Below, piece by piece: positions 56,350-64,000 of a stretch of 64,000 nucleotides of DNA (position 1 is the first letter of the stretch; each line of letters starts with the position of its first letter). Source of the DNA: an uncultured Bacteroidota bacterium. Lineage in GTDB: Bacteria > Bacteroidota > Bacteroidia > Flavobacteriales > Flavobacteriaceae. A program made the translations under genes and the position numbers. The notes under the pieces were generated by a model, which saw nothing but the letters and a program-made list of their open reading frames with translations, was not told the DNA's origin and made no database searches. Where the stretch lies: contig CACNDW010000009.1 in the NCBI GenBank assembly GCA_902619315.1, positions 1-64,000 of the forward strand. Reading direction: 5' to 3'.

Positions 56350-57006
56350 ATGTTTCAATGGACCGAAAAATTTGAACCTCAACAAGACTGGGTCGCCTTT
56401 ATAATAATTTTAATTTTTGCTCTTTGTGTTCACCTCCTAAAGATTAACCCCCACCAGTTCAAACTTCTTGTTTCTTTTTGGAGATCAAATACCTATTTCA
56501 AAATTTATGAAAAAGAAAAGTATGTCAACCCTTTAAATATGTTCAACCTGACAATAACTATGATTTCATTGATTACGATCACTCTTTTGAGTTATTTTTT
56601 TTACGAAAAAATTATGATGTCCTTATTGGGAGAAATCTCATATATTATTTTTTTTCTATTTATTTCTGCATTAATTCTTATTCGATTTTTTCTATTTAAA
56701 TTAATCTTTAGACTTGCAAATCAGTCGGAAATCTATTCAAATACTATTTTCAGAAGCATCAACTTTTACTCAATAATAAGCATATATTCCCTTTTCTTTT
56801 TTTCGATCTATTATTACCGTTTCCCTAGCAATAATAATTTCCTAATTATAATTATTTTAATTATTCTATGTTCTGCGTTTTTATCTCACCTCTCCATTTA
56901 TCTAAGAATCATTATGACAAATCCAAATAGAATAGTTTATTTAATTTTGTATCTTTGTACTTTCAAAATATCGCCCTGGCTTTGGCTCTATAAGTCAATT
57001 TATTAG
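56350..57006 (+). CDS. DUF4271 membrane protein
   Basis: A 218-residue protein with about six transmembrane helices, very rich in Ile, Phe, Leu and Tyr. Its pattern and its place just before the HemD-like gene match DUF4271 of Flavobacteriia. No catalytic residues or homology to characterised transporters could be seen. Function unknown. Confidence 0.75.
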   Translation: MFQWTEKFEPQQDWVAFIIILIFALCVHLLKINPHQFKLLVSFWRSNTYFKIYEKEKYVNPLNMFNLTITMISLITITLLSYFFYEKIMMSLLGEISYIIFFLFISALILIRFFLFKLIFRLANQSEIYSNTIFRSINFYSIISIYSLFFFSIYYYRFPSNNNFLIIIILIILCSAFLSHLSIYLRIIMTNPNRIVYLILYLCTFKISPWLWLYKSIY

Positions 57007-57031
57007 ACAAATAGAAATAATTAGATGAAAT

Positions 57032-57775
57032 ATGAAAGTGAAGACTATTTTGATTTCCCAGCCCGAACCTGCTAGCGAGAAGTCTCCATATTCAAGATTA
57101 AAAGAAAAACATAAACTAAAAATTGATTTTCGCCCTTTTATTCACGTAGAGGGATTGTCAGCTAAGGAAGTTAGATTGCAAAAAATTAATTTTTCGGACT
57201 TCGACAACGTTATTCTTACTAGTAGAAATGCAGTAGATCATTTCTTCAGAATTACTCAGGAGATGCGCTACAAGGTTCCAGATTCCACTAAATATTTTTG
57301 CCAATCTGAAGCGGTAGCATATTACCTACAAAAATATGTTATATACAGAAAACGTAAAATTTATGTAGGAGAAAAAAGTATTGATGATTTAGGAGATGTT
57401 TTCAAAAAGTTTGGTGATGAAAAGTTTTTGCTCCCCTCATCGGATGTACTCAAACCGAGTATCCCAGATTGCCTGAATAATCTAAATATTGACTGGACCC
57501 GCGCACAATTGTATAAAACAATGGTAAGTGATCTATCAGACTTGAGAGATGTATACTACGATGTTTTGGTCTTTTTCAGTCCCTCAGGTATCGAATCGCT
57601 TTTCAAGAACTTCCCTGATTTTGAACAAAACAATACCCGAATTGCAGCATATGGCAATGCTACTGTGCTAGCTGCCGATAAAGCGAAATTGAGAATCGAT
57701 ATCAAAGCGCCGACCCCAGACACCCCTTCTATGACAATGGCAATAGAAAAATACATTAGCAAAAACGGGAAGTAA
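57032..57775 (+). CDS. Uroporphyrinogen-III synthase-like protein (HemD family)
   Basis: A 247-residue protein with the two-domain HemD fold: TILISQPEPASEKSPYSRL, NVILTSRNAVDHFFRI, the VFFSPSGIESLFKNFPD motif and IAAYGNATVLAADKA in the second domain. It would close the tetrapyrrole ring. Sequence identity in this family is low, and some Bacteroidota members may have other roles. It follows DUF4271 by 25 bp on the same strand. Confidence 0.78.
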   Translation: MKVKTILISQPEPASEKSPYSRLKEKHKLKIDFRPFIHVEGLSAKEVRLQKINFSDFDNVILTSRNAVDHFFRITQEMRYKVPDSTKYFCQSEAVAYYLQKYVIYRKRKIYVGEKSIDDLGDVFKKFGDEKFLLPSSDVLKPSIPDCLNNLNIDWTRAQLYKTMVSDLSDLRDVYYDVLVFFSPSGIESLFKNFPDFEQNNTRIAAYGNATVLAADKAKLRIDIKAPTPDTPSMTMAIEKYISKNGK

Positions 57776-57783
57776 ATACCCCT

Positions 57784-58161
57784 TTAGTGATTTTTATTTT
57801 GATAGGTTTTCCAGAGTAGTAAAGCCCACCCCATAATGAGCAGACCTCCTCCAATGGGAGTGACAGGACCCAACCAAGAAAAATCAAATGGGGTTAGTTT
57901 TGCAAGATAAATTATGAAAATACTGCCGGAAAAAAGTATAATGCCCCAAAAAAAAAGCCTGTAAATAATTGGATTTCTTGCCCATGAGATTTTTGAAAAA
58001 ATAATAAGTGCCAAACCATGGTACATCATGTATCTGGTACCGGTTTGAAATGATTGTAAAACCTCTGCCGAAAAGTGCGCCTTAAGCGCATGAGTTGCAA
58101 AAGCACCCAATACTAAGGCAAAAAGGGCAAAGCCACCTCCTGTCAAAACATATTTTTTCAT
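57784..58161 (-). CDS. DUF423 membrane protein
   Basis: A 125-residue protein with four transmembrane helices: GGGFALFALVLGAFATHALK, FQTGTRYMMYHGLALI and TPIGGGLLIMGWALL, as in DUF423 (YgdD-like). It is convergent with the HemD-like gene, 8 bp apart. Role unknown. Confidence 0.88.
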   Translation of the reverse strand: MKKYVLTGGGFALFALVLGAFATHALKAHFSAEVLQSFQTGTRYMMYHGLALIIFSKISWARNPIIYRLFFWGIILFSGSIFIIYLAKLTPFDFSWLGPVTPIGGGLLIMGWALLLWKTYQNKNH

Positions 58162-58269
58162 AAAATGAATGTAATATTTTAAATGTAAATTTTCACTGAT
58201 TAATTCATTAATTTTATAGATATGAATAAGGTGTTTAATTTAATATTTAAAAATCAAAAGGTATAGATT

Positions 58270-58740
58270 TTGAAGACAAATAACGAGAGAGTCTTGATTG
58301 ATGGTTTGGATAAAATCATTCTCAAGGCCCTAATGAAAGATGCCAGAAAGTCAATTAATGAAGTTGCAAAAACTGCAGGAATATCTGGAGCAGCTGTTCA
58401 TCAACGCCTTAAAAAACTTGAAAGTTCAGGACTAATCTCTGGATCTCAGATGGTATTAAATCCAAAAATCCTGGGTTATAAAACAATGGCTTTTATTGGT
58501 ATTTATTTAGATAAGGCAATGAGAAACCAAGAAGCAGTAAAGCAACTTGAAAAAATTCCTGAAGTGATTGAGTGTCATTATACAACGGGTAATTGGAGCG
58601 TATTAATTAAAATACTTTGTACGGATAACGAGCATTTAATGACCTTGTTAAACCACAAAATTCAAACTATAGAAGGTGTATCAAGGACAGAGACCTTTAT
58701 TTCGCTAAATCAACAGATCAAAAGGCAAATTCAATTGTAG
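58270..58740 (+). CDS. Lrp/AsnC-family transcriptional regulator
   Basis: A 156-residue regulator: N-terminal helix-turn-helix (DARKSINEVAKTAGISGAAV, then HQRLKKLESSG) and a RAM ligand-binding domain (VIECHYTTGNWSVLIKILC). The start is a TTG at 58270: a stop codon sits two codons upstream in frame and no ATG fits. Convergent with the SemiSWEET gene; ligand (probably an amino acid) not known. Confidence 0.9.
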   Translation: MKTNNERVLIDGLDKIILKALMKDARKSINEVAKTAGISGAAVHQRLKKLESSGLISGSQMVLNPKILGYKTMAFIGIYLDKAMRNQEAVKQLEKIPEVIECHYTTGNWSVLIKILCTDNEHLMTLLNHKIQTIEGVSRTETFISLNQQIKRQIQL

Positions 58741-58751
58741 GTGTCCCCTTT

Positions 58752-59021
58752 TTAATTATTCTTGCGGTGAATCAATGAGAAAAAAATGATAACCAATTGT
58801 AATATACCCGAAATTAAATTCGCGACAATAACAGCAACACTGTTGATCAAGATTCCATAAAACAGCCAAAAACAGATCCCAATAAACATGATCACATACA
58901 TGGAAACAGAGACCCCTTTGGCACTACGTTTTTTTGAAATTTTAAGTACCTGAGGAATAAAAGAAACCGTTGTAAAAACAGCAGCTACAAGTCCTATGAT
59001 CTCAATGTGAAAGTAATTCAT
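58752..59021 (-). CDS. SemiSWEET-family transporter
   Basis: An 89-residue protein with three transmembrane helices and the PQ-loop VSFIPQVLKI. SemiSWEETs work as dimers that move sugars by facilitated diffusion. It shares one base with the leuS stop codon (TGATG), so it is translated with leuS, a conserved oddity rather than a functional link. Confidence 0.9.
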   Translation of the reverse strand: MNYFHIEIIGLVAAVFTTVSFIPQVLKISKKRSAKGVSVSMYVIMFIGICFWLFYGILINSVAVIVANLISGILQLVIIFFSLIHRKNN

Positions 59022-61834
59022 CAGAAGACAATATTTATGATTTTTCCGTGGATAACAATTATTTTTTTTGTAGTAGCGCCATCGATTTGATCCAGTGTTC
59101 GTTGTTCTCGCATTATGGCCTCCTTAATTTCCTCAACACTCATATCCAGTGAAAGTTTGATGGTAAATCGCATTTTTCCGTTGAAAGAAACTGGGTATTC
59201 CTTTATAGTTTCCTGAACCATAGAAGGGTCGAAAACTGGAAATGGCTCAAATTCAATGCTTTCAGTATATCCCAATTGTTGCCACAATTCTTCGCAAAAA
59301 TGAGGAGCAAATGGAGACAACAAGATCAAAAGGGGTTCTAGGATGGCTCTATTGGAACATTTTAATGCCGTCAATTCATTAACACCTATCATAAAGGTGC
59401 TTACACAGGTGTTGAAAGATAATCGCTCAATGTCATCGTTTATTTTCTTGATGACTTGATGAAGAATTTTTAAGCTTTCTGGACTTGGTACTTCATCGTT
59501 CACTAACCACTGATCCTTTTGGTAAAACAATCTCCAGAGTTTTTTGAGGAAGTTGTGAACGCCGGAAATACCTGCTGTATTCCATGGTTTGTCCTGCTGT
59601 ATTGGGCCCAAAAACATTTCGTAAATCCTTAGGGTGTCTGCACCATAAGTATCACATATCTCATCAGGATTTACGACGTTGTATTTGGACTTAGACATTT
59701 TTTCGACCTCTCTTCCGACTATATACTTTCCGTTTTCAAGAACAAATTCTGCATTTTGGAAGTCCTTTTGCCAATTTTTCAACCCCTCCAAATTCAATTC
59801 ATCGTGGGTGTTTACCAAACTTACGTCTACTCGAATTGGCTCCACTTCATGCTCTGTAATTATTCCCTTTGAAAGATAGGTTTGGGTTCCTTTTTTTCGA
59901 TATACAAAAGCAGAATTTCCTAAAATCATTCCTTGATTAACCAGCTTTTTAGCGTATTCTTCTGTTCTTACATATCCCAAATCAAAAAGTACTTTTTGCC
60001 AAAACCTCGAATATAAAAGGTGTCCTGTCGCATGTTCACTTCCACCCATATAAAAATCTACTTCTCTCCAGTATTTCATAGCCTTGGGGGCTACCCACTC
60101 CTTTTGGTTTTGGGCATCCATATAGCGGTTAAAATACCAAGAACTTCCTGCCCAACCCGGCATAGTGTTGAGTTCTAGTGGGAAGACGAATTGTTGGTCG
60201 ATACGGTCATTAGAAACCACTTCTTCATTGATTTCATCCCAAGCCCAAATTTTAGCATTGCCCAATGGGGGCATTCCTTCCTCAGTAGGGAGATACTTTT
60301 CTACTCTTGGGAGCTCAAGGGGTAAGTGTTCCTCTTTTAAAGGAATCGGAATATCGCCCTTAAAGTAAATTGGAATGGGTTCACCCCAATATCTTTGTCG
60401 GCTAAAAATTGCATCTCTGAGTCTGAAATTTACTGCACCTTTACCAGAGTTTTTGGATTCCAATGCAGAAATTACTCGATCCAATGCTGCTTTATAATCC
60501 AAACCATTTAAAAAGTCGGAATTCATCAATTTAACCCTCCCCTTGTCGGTAAAAGCCCCTTCGGATATGTCAACACCATCGAATATATTGACGATGGGTA
60601 ATCTAAAATGAGTGGCGAAATCAAAGTCTCTTTGGTCGCCACAAGGGACTGCCATAACCGCTCCAGTCCCATAGCTAGCCAATACATATTCCCCTATCCA
60701 AATGGGAATGGGTTCTCCGGTAAAGGGATGAAGGGCGTGGGCTCCAGTAAACACTCCACTGATTAACTTGGCATCAGCTTGACGATCACGATCAGATTTC
60801 TGAGCAACTAATGCGATATAGTCAGATACTGCTTTTTGCTGCTCAGTATTGGTGATCTTTGAGACCAATTCGTGCTCTGGGGCAAGTGTCATATAGGTAA
60901 CCCCAAAAATAGTATCGGGACGAGTAGTAAAAACCTCCAATTTTTCAGGGTGGTTTTCAACTTCAAAATAAATGCTGGCCCCTGTAGATTTTCCAATCCA
61001 GTTTCTTTGCATTTCTTTGAGTGAATCCGACCAATCTAATTCATCCAATCCCAATAGAAGTCTATTTGCGTAGGCACTAATCCGCATACTCCACTGACGC
61101 ATCCTCTTTTTGGTAACAGCATAACCTCCTCGCTCTGATACTCCATTTACAATTTCGTCGTTGGCCAATACAGTTCCCAAAGCAGGACACCAATTGACCT
61201 GGGTCTCAGACAAATAAGTTAGTCGATAAAACAACAAGATCTTTTGCTGTTTTTCATGGTTAAAAGTATTCCACTCAAGGGCACTGAAAACAGGTGTGTC
61301 TTTGTCACAGTAGGCTTGCACGTTGATATTCCCCTCTTTTTTAAACCTGAGAATCAATTCTGATACAGGGACTGCTTTGTCGGCTTCAATATCGTAATAG
61401 GAATCAAACAATTTTAGGAATATCCACTGTGTCCATTTGTAGTAGTTTGGTTCAGAGGTCCGCACCTCGCGATCCCAATCAAAAGAAAACCCCATTCGAT
61501 CGAGTTGCTGACGGTATCTGTTGATGTTCGTAGTAGTGGTTTTGGAGGGATGCTGTCCAGTTTGAATGGCGTACTGCTCTGCTGGAAGTCCAAAGGAATC
61601 ATAACCCTGTGGGTGTAAAACATTGAACCCCAAATGTCTTTTGAATCGTGCGATGATATCACTGCCAATATATCCTAAGGGATGCCCGACATGGAGACCT
61701 GCCCCAGAGGGGTAGGGAAACATATCCAATATATAATACTTGGGCTTGTCACTAAGATTATCTGCCTTAAAGGTTTTTTTTGTCGACCAAATGTCTTGCC
61801 ACTTTTTTTCAATTTGCAGAAAATCGTAATCCAT
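59021..61834 (-). CDS. leuS: Leucyl-tRNA synthetase
   Basis: A 937-residue class I synthetase. HIGH region PYPSGAGLHVGHPLGY, an editing domain (VFTTRPDTIFGVTYMTLAPEH, YGTGAVMAVP), and KMSKSKYNVVNPD. The start is ATG 61834 (MDYDFLQIEKKWQ); the frame continues to a TTG at 61903 but a -7 box lies between the two. SemiSWEET follows. Confidence 0.96.
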   Translation of the reverse strand: MDYDFLQIEKKWQDIWSTKKTFKADNLSDKPKYYILDMFPYPSGAGLHVGHPLGYIGSDIIARFKRHLGFNVLHPQGYDSFGLPAEQYAIQTGQHPSKTTTTNINRYRQQLDRMGFSFDWDREVRTSEPNYYKWTQWIFLKLFDSYYDIEADKAVPVSELILRFKKEGNINVQAYCDKDTPVFSALEWNTFNHEKQQKILLFYRLTYLSETQVNWCPALGTVLANDEIVNGVSERGGYAVTKKRMRQWSMRISAYANRLLLGLDELDWSDSLKEMQRNWIGKSTGASIYFEVENHPEKLEVFTTRPDTIFGVTYMTLAPEHELVSKITNTEQQKAVSDYIALVAQKSDRDRQADAKLISGVFTGAHALHPFTGEPIPIWIGEYVLASYGTGAVMAVPCGDQRDFDFATHFRLPIVNIFDGVDISEGAFTDKGRVKLMNSDFLNGLDYKAALDRVISALESKNSGKGAVNFRLRDAIFSRQRYWGEPIPIYFKGDIPIPLKEEHLPLELPRVEKYLPTEEGMPPLGNAKIWAWDEINEEVVSNDRIDQQFVFPLELNTMPGWAGSSWYFNRYMDAQNQKEWVAPKAMKYWREVDFYMGGSEHATGHLLYSRFWQKVLFDLGYVRTEEYAKKLVNQGMILGNSAFVYRKKGTQTYLSKGIITEHEVEPIRVDVSLVNTHDELNLEGLKNWQKDFQNAEFVLENGKYIVGREVEKMSKSKYNVVNPDEICDTYGADTLRIYEMFLGPIQQDKPWNTAGISGVHNFLKKLWRLFYQKDQWLVNDEVPSPESLKILHQVIKKINDDIERLSFNTCVSTFMIGVNELTALKCSNRAILEPLLILLSPFAPHFCEELWQQLGYTESIEFEPFPVFDPSMVQETIKEYPVSFNGKMRFTIKLSLDMSVEEIKEAIMREQRTLDQIDGATTKKIIVIHGKIINIVF

Positions 61835-61857
61835 TAAGGCTTGTTTTTTTGAATGCT

Positions 61858-61865
61858 CAAAAATA
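61858..61865 (-). promoter_or_regulatory. -7 box of leuS
   Basis: TATTTTTG on the minus strand, 23 bp before the ATG at 61834. It argues against the longer leuS frame. The -33 is unclear. Confidence 0.4.
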
Positions 61866-61952
61866 CGCTTATTAAGGAAAGGAAAAAAGTTTCCGGCACT
61901 CAAGGTCCTTTTTATTTATGGTTTTTTAATTTTACTTAACTAAACCAATCCT

Positions 61953-62831
61953 ATGAACCAAATACCGGAAGAAAAATTTAACAAGCGAAGACTAATTTCC
62001 TCATACTTTTCAGTAGTGGTGAGTATTTCTTTGGTATTATTTTTAACTGGTATTCTGGGTGTTTTGTTGGTCAATTCGAAAAAAGTAGCGGATCACTTCA
62101 AGGAACAGATCGTGATGACAATTTATGTGAAAGACACTGCCAAAGAAATCCAACTTAAGCAATTGCAAAAAACTTTGCGTTTGAATGCTGCTACCAAAAA
62201 AGTCAATTTTGTATCTAAAGAAGAAGCTTCTAAAAGACACGCCAACGAAATTGGGGAGGACTTTATGGAATTTTTGGGCTACAATCCGCTACTCAATTCA
62301 ATAGACGTTTACTTTAAAGCGCCTTTTCTGAACTCTGCCATGGTCTCCAAATTAAGTAAAGACATTACACTTTACAGCTATGTGAATGAAGTGGTCTACG
62401 ACCGGCCGCTGCTGGAGTTACTGGATGAAAATATCAAAAAAATTACTTTTTGGATGTTGTTTGCCAGTGGACTGTTTATCTTTGTGGCGGTGCTGTTGAT
62501 CAATAGTTCCATTCGACTTTCCATATACTCCAAAAGGCTTATCATCAAAACCATGCAATTGGTAGGTGCAACCAAAAGTTTTATCCGAGGACCTTTTATC
62601 AAAACCCACCTTCTGATGAGTACTTTGGGTTCTATCATTGCCATGTCTGGAATGGCTCTAGTGCTTTATGAAATCCAAAAACGATTTCCCGAATTACAAA
62701 TTTTCGAAAACCCACTAGATCATGCAATGGTTTTCGCAGGAGTATTTACATTGGGTTTGGGGATCACAATTATAAGTACTTTCTTTGCCACCCAACGTTA
62801 TCTGAATCTAAAGTCTGACGCTGTAAATTAA
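61953..62831 (+). CDS. ftsX: Cell-division protein FtsX
   Basis: A 292-residue membrane subunit of the FtsEX ABC system that couples septum formation to peptidoglycan hydrolysis. One helix near residues 15-40, a periplasmic domain (about 45-165), and three C-terminal helices with SSIRLSIYSKRLIIKTMQLVGA. ftsE is not adjacent. First of a run with DUF3098, uppP and truB. Confidence 0.93.
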   Translation: MNQIPEEKFNKRRLISSYFSVVVSISLVLFLTGILGVLLVNSKKVADHFKEQIVMTIYVKDTAKEIQLKQLQKTLRLNAATKKVNFVSKEEASKRHANEIGEDFMEFLGYNPLLNSIDVYFKAPFLNSAMVSKLSKDITLYSYVNEVVYDRPLLELLDENIKKITFWMLFASGLFIFVAVLLINSSIRLSIYSKRLIIKTMQLVGATKSFIRGPFIKTHLLMSTLGSIIAMSGMALVLYEIQKRFPELQIFENPLDHAMVFAGVFTLGLGITIISTFFATQRYLNLKSDAVN

Positions 62832-62840
62832 AGAATTAAG

Positions 62841-63086
62841 ATGAGTGACCCAACCAAAAAAAAAGAATTCTTGTTCAGCAAAAGAAATTATCGGTTTTTA
62901 CTCCTTTCAATGGCATTGATTGCCTTTGGTTTTATACTTATGGCAGGTGGAGGAAGTGAGGATCCCAACTTTTTTAACCCAGAAATTTTTAATTTCCGCA
63001 GAATAAGATTGGCACCCACCATCGTTCTTATGGGTTTTGGACTAGCAATTTACGCCATATTAATGCCTAAAAAAAAAAGTAAATGA
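62841..63086 (+). CDS. DUF3098 membrane protein
   Basis: An 81-residue protein with two transmembrane helices: NYRFLLLSMALIAFGFILMAGG and the second near residues 55-75; between them EDPNFFNPEIFNFRRIRLAP. DUF3098 is found in this place, between ftsX and uppP, throughout Flavobacteriia. It overlaps uppP by 4 nt. Function unknown. Confidence 0.9.
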   Translation: MSDPTKKKEFLFSKRNYRFLLLSMALIAFGFILMAGGGSEDPNFFNPEIFNFRRIRLAPTIVLMGFGLAIYAILMPKKKSK

Positions 63087-63871
63087 GTGCGCTTGAAACC
63101 CTGATTCTTGGAATCGTCCAGGGCCTTACAGAGTTTCTGCCTGTCTCCTCTAGCGGACATTTGGAATTGGTCAAAGCCATTTTCGGAAGTGATTATGAAC
63201 AACAACAAGGCTTGTTGGTCACCATTACCCTCCACGCTGCAACGGCCTTCAGCACCATTTTTGTGTTCAGAAAAGACATTGTAATGATTCTGTCCGATTT
63301 GTTGCGTTTTAAAAGAGGAGAGAGTTTGAATTTCAGCCTGAAAATTATCCTTTCCATGATCCCAGCAGTAATCATAGGTCTTTTTTTTGAAGATTTTATC
63401 GCTTCTCTTTTTGTTGGTAAAATTGCTTTGGTCGCCGTCATGTTAATGATCACGGGCTTATTATTGTTTTTGGCAGATCGGGTCAATGAAAACAAAAAGG
63501 AATTGAATTACAGCAACACATTTTACATAGGTGTCATCCAAGCCATTGCAATTCTTCCAGGAATTTCGAGAAGTGGCGCCACCATAGCACTGGCAGTTTT
63601 ACTTAAGATTGACCGCAACAAGGCAGCCCGATTTTCTTTCCTCATGGTAATTCCACTAATCCTGGGAAGTATGGCCATAAGCGTGATGGATGGCGACCTA
63701 AGTCAGGACAGCACTGCGCTGCTCCCTTTGTTGGTAGGTTTTGTAAGCGCCTTCATTACCGGAGTTTTTGCATGTCGTTGGATGGTTGCTCTGGTTAAAA
63801 AAAGCCAACTCAAATACTTTAGTTTCTACTGTTTTGCAGTGGGAGTATTGGCCATTCTTTTTAGTGTGTGA
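63083..63871 (+). CDS. uppP: Undecaprenyl-diphosphate phosphatase
   Basis: A 262-residue membrane enzyme (BacA/UppP) that recycles the lipid carrier for peptidoglycan. Catalytic segments TEFLPVSSSGHLELV and ILPGISRSGATIALA, in about eight helices. Coupled to DUF3098 by ATGA; truB begins 1 bp after its stop codon. Confidence 0.96.
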   Translation: MSALETLILGIVQGLTEFLPVSSSGHLELVKAIFGSDYEQQQGLLVTITLHAATAFSTIFVFRKDIVMILSDLLRFKRGESLNFSLKIILSMIPAVIIGLFFEDFIASLFVGKIALVAVMLMITGLLLFLADRVNENKKELNYSNTFYIGVIQAIAILPGISRSGATIALAVLLKIDRNKAARFSFLMVIPLILGSMAISVMDGDLSQDSTALLPLLVGFVSAFITGVFACRWMVALVKKSQLKYFSFYCFAVGVLAILFSV

Positions 63872-63872
63872 T

Positions 63873-64000
63873 ATGAATTTATCTCTTGTATCCATCCTAG
63901 AGGGTCAACTGTTGTTGATAGACAAACCACTGAAGTGGACTTCTTTTCAGGTAGTCAACAAGCTGAAGTGGGCCTTAAAAACGAAATACAAACTTAAAAA
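63873..64000 (+). CDS. truB: tRNA pseudouridine(55) synthase TruB, N-terminal part
   Basis: The first 42 codons of TruB, cut by the window end. EGQLLLIDKPLKWTSFQVVN is the conserved start of the family. The catalytic Asp region lies beyond the window. It continues the ftsX-DUF3098-uppP run. Confidence 0.85.
   Translation, partial: MNLSLVSILEGQLLLIDKPLKWTSFQVVNKLKWALKTKYKLK

Noticed and set aside
1..64000. CRISPR arrays, insertion sequences, prophage or defence islands
   Set aside because: No regularly spaced repeats, transposase, phage structural genes or known defence genes were found on either strand.

Overview
The window reads as ordinary chromosome of a low-GC, probably marine member of the Bacteroidota, order Flavobacteriales. 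Four things point there. Promoters follow the Bacteroidota pattern (TTG, about 19 bp, TAnnTTTG) and start sites usually lack Shine-Dalgarno sequences. Many small families are typical of Flavobacteriia (DUF3467 after rpoC, DUF3098 between ftsX and uppP, DUF4271, DUF4296, a type IX secretion sorting domain). Isoprenoids are made through mevalonate. Gene order is flavobacterial throughout. I see no prophage, insertion sequence, CRISPR array or rRNA operon.

Layout: 1-8.6 kb holds a UbiB-like kinase (cut by the window edge) with a TetR regulator, htpG, an AlkB-type demethylase, a lipoprotein, a PTPS-family protein with idi, and prfC. From 8.6 to 21.5 kb, on the minus strand, is the core transcription and translation block tuf-tRNA-Trp-secE-nusG-rplK-rplA-rplJ-rplL-rpoB-rpoC-DUF3467. 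From 21.9 to 26.8 kb lies an interruption: aconitase, a membrane PAP2-type enzyme and a sulfatase. From 27.1 to 29.5 kb come four tRNA genes (Thr-GGT, Gly-TCC, Tyr-GTA, Thr-TGT), hpf, a tyrosine recombinase and rpsU. Read on the minus strand, this is the old order Thr-Tyr-Gly-Thr-tuf also found in E. coli, here opened by the inserted genes.

From 29.5 to 34.7 kb are an acyl-CoA dehydrogenase, an AGCS transporter, a PspC-like protein, a rhodanese and a MarR-YceI pair. From 34.7 to 41.2 kb is the complete trpEGDCFBA operon. It is preceded by what looks like a classic attenuator: a 15-residue leader peptide with tandem Trp codons, an antiterminator pairing and a terminator. From 41.3 to 48.2 kb are an RsuA/RluF-family protein that has lost the catalytic aspartate, two mevalonate-pathway enzymes, an iron-sulfur group (ferredoxin, ferredoxin reductase, Nfu, Mrp), an alkyltransferase-like protein and trmB. 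From 48.3 to 64 kb are a PhoR/PhoB-like pair, a tiny T9SS sorting-domain protein, a LuxE-like protein, tyrS, a pyrimidine/glycosylation/lipoprotein group, HemD-like and DUF genes, leuS, and the ftsX-DUF3098-uppP-truB run (truB cut by the right edge).

No large unknown system is present. The most interesting material is regulatory: the trp attenuator; a near-perfect Shine-Dalgarno before rpsU in a genome that otherwise avoids them; a hairpin between rplL and rpoB; palindromes at the marR promoter; and the split tRNA-tuf locus. Several translation starts were moved downstream because TAnnTTTG boxes or stop/start overlaps decide them.
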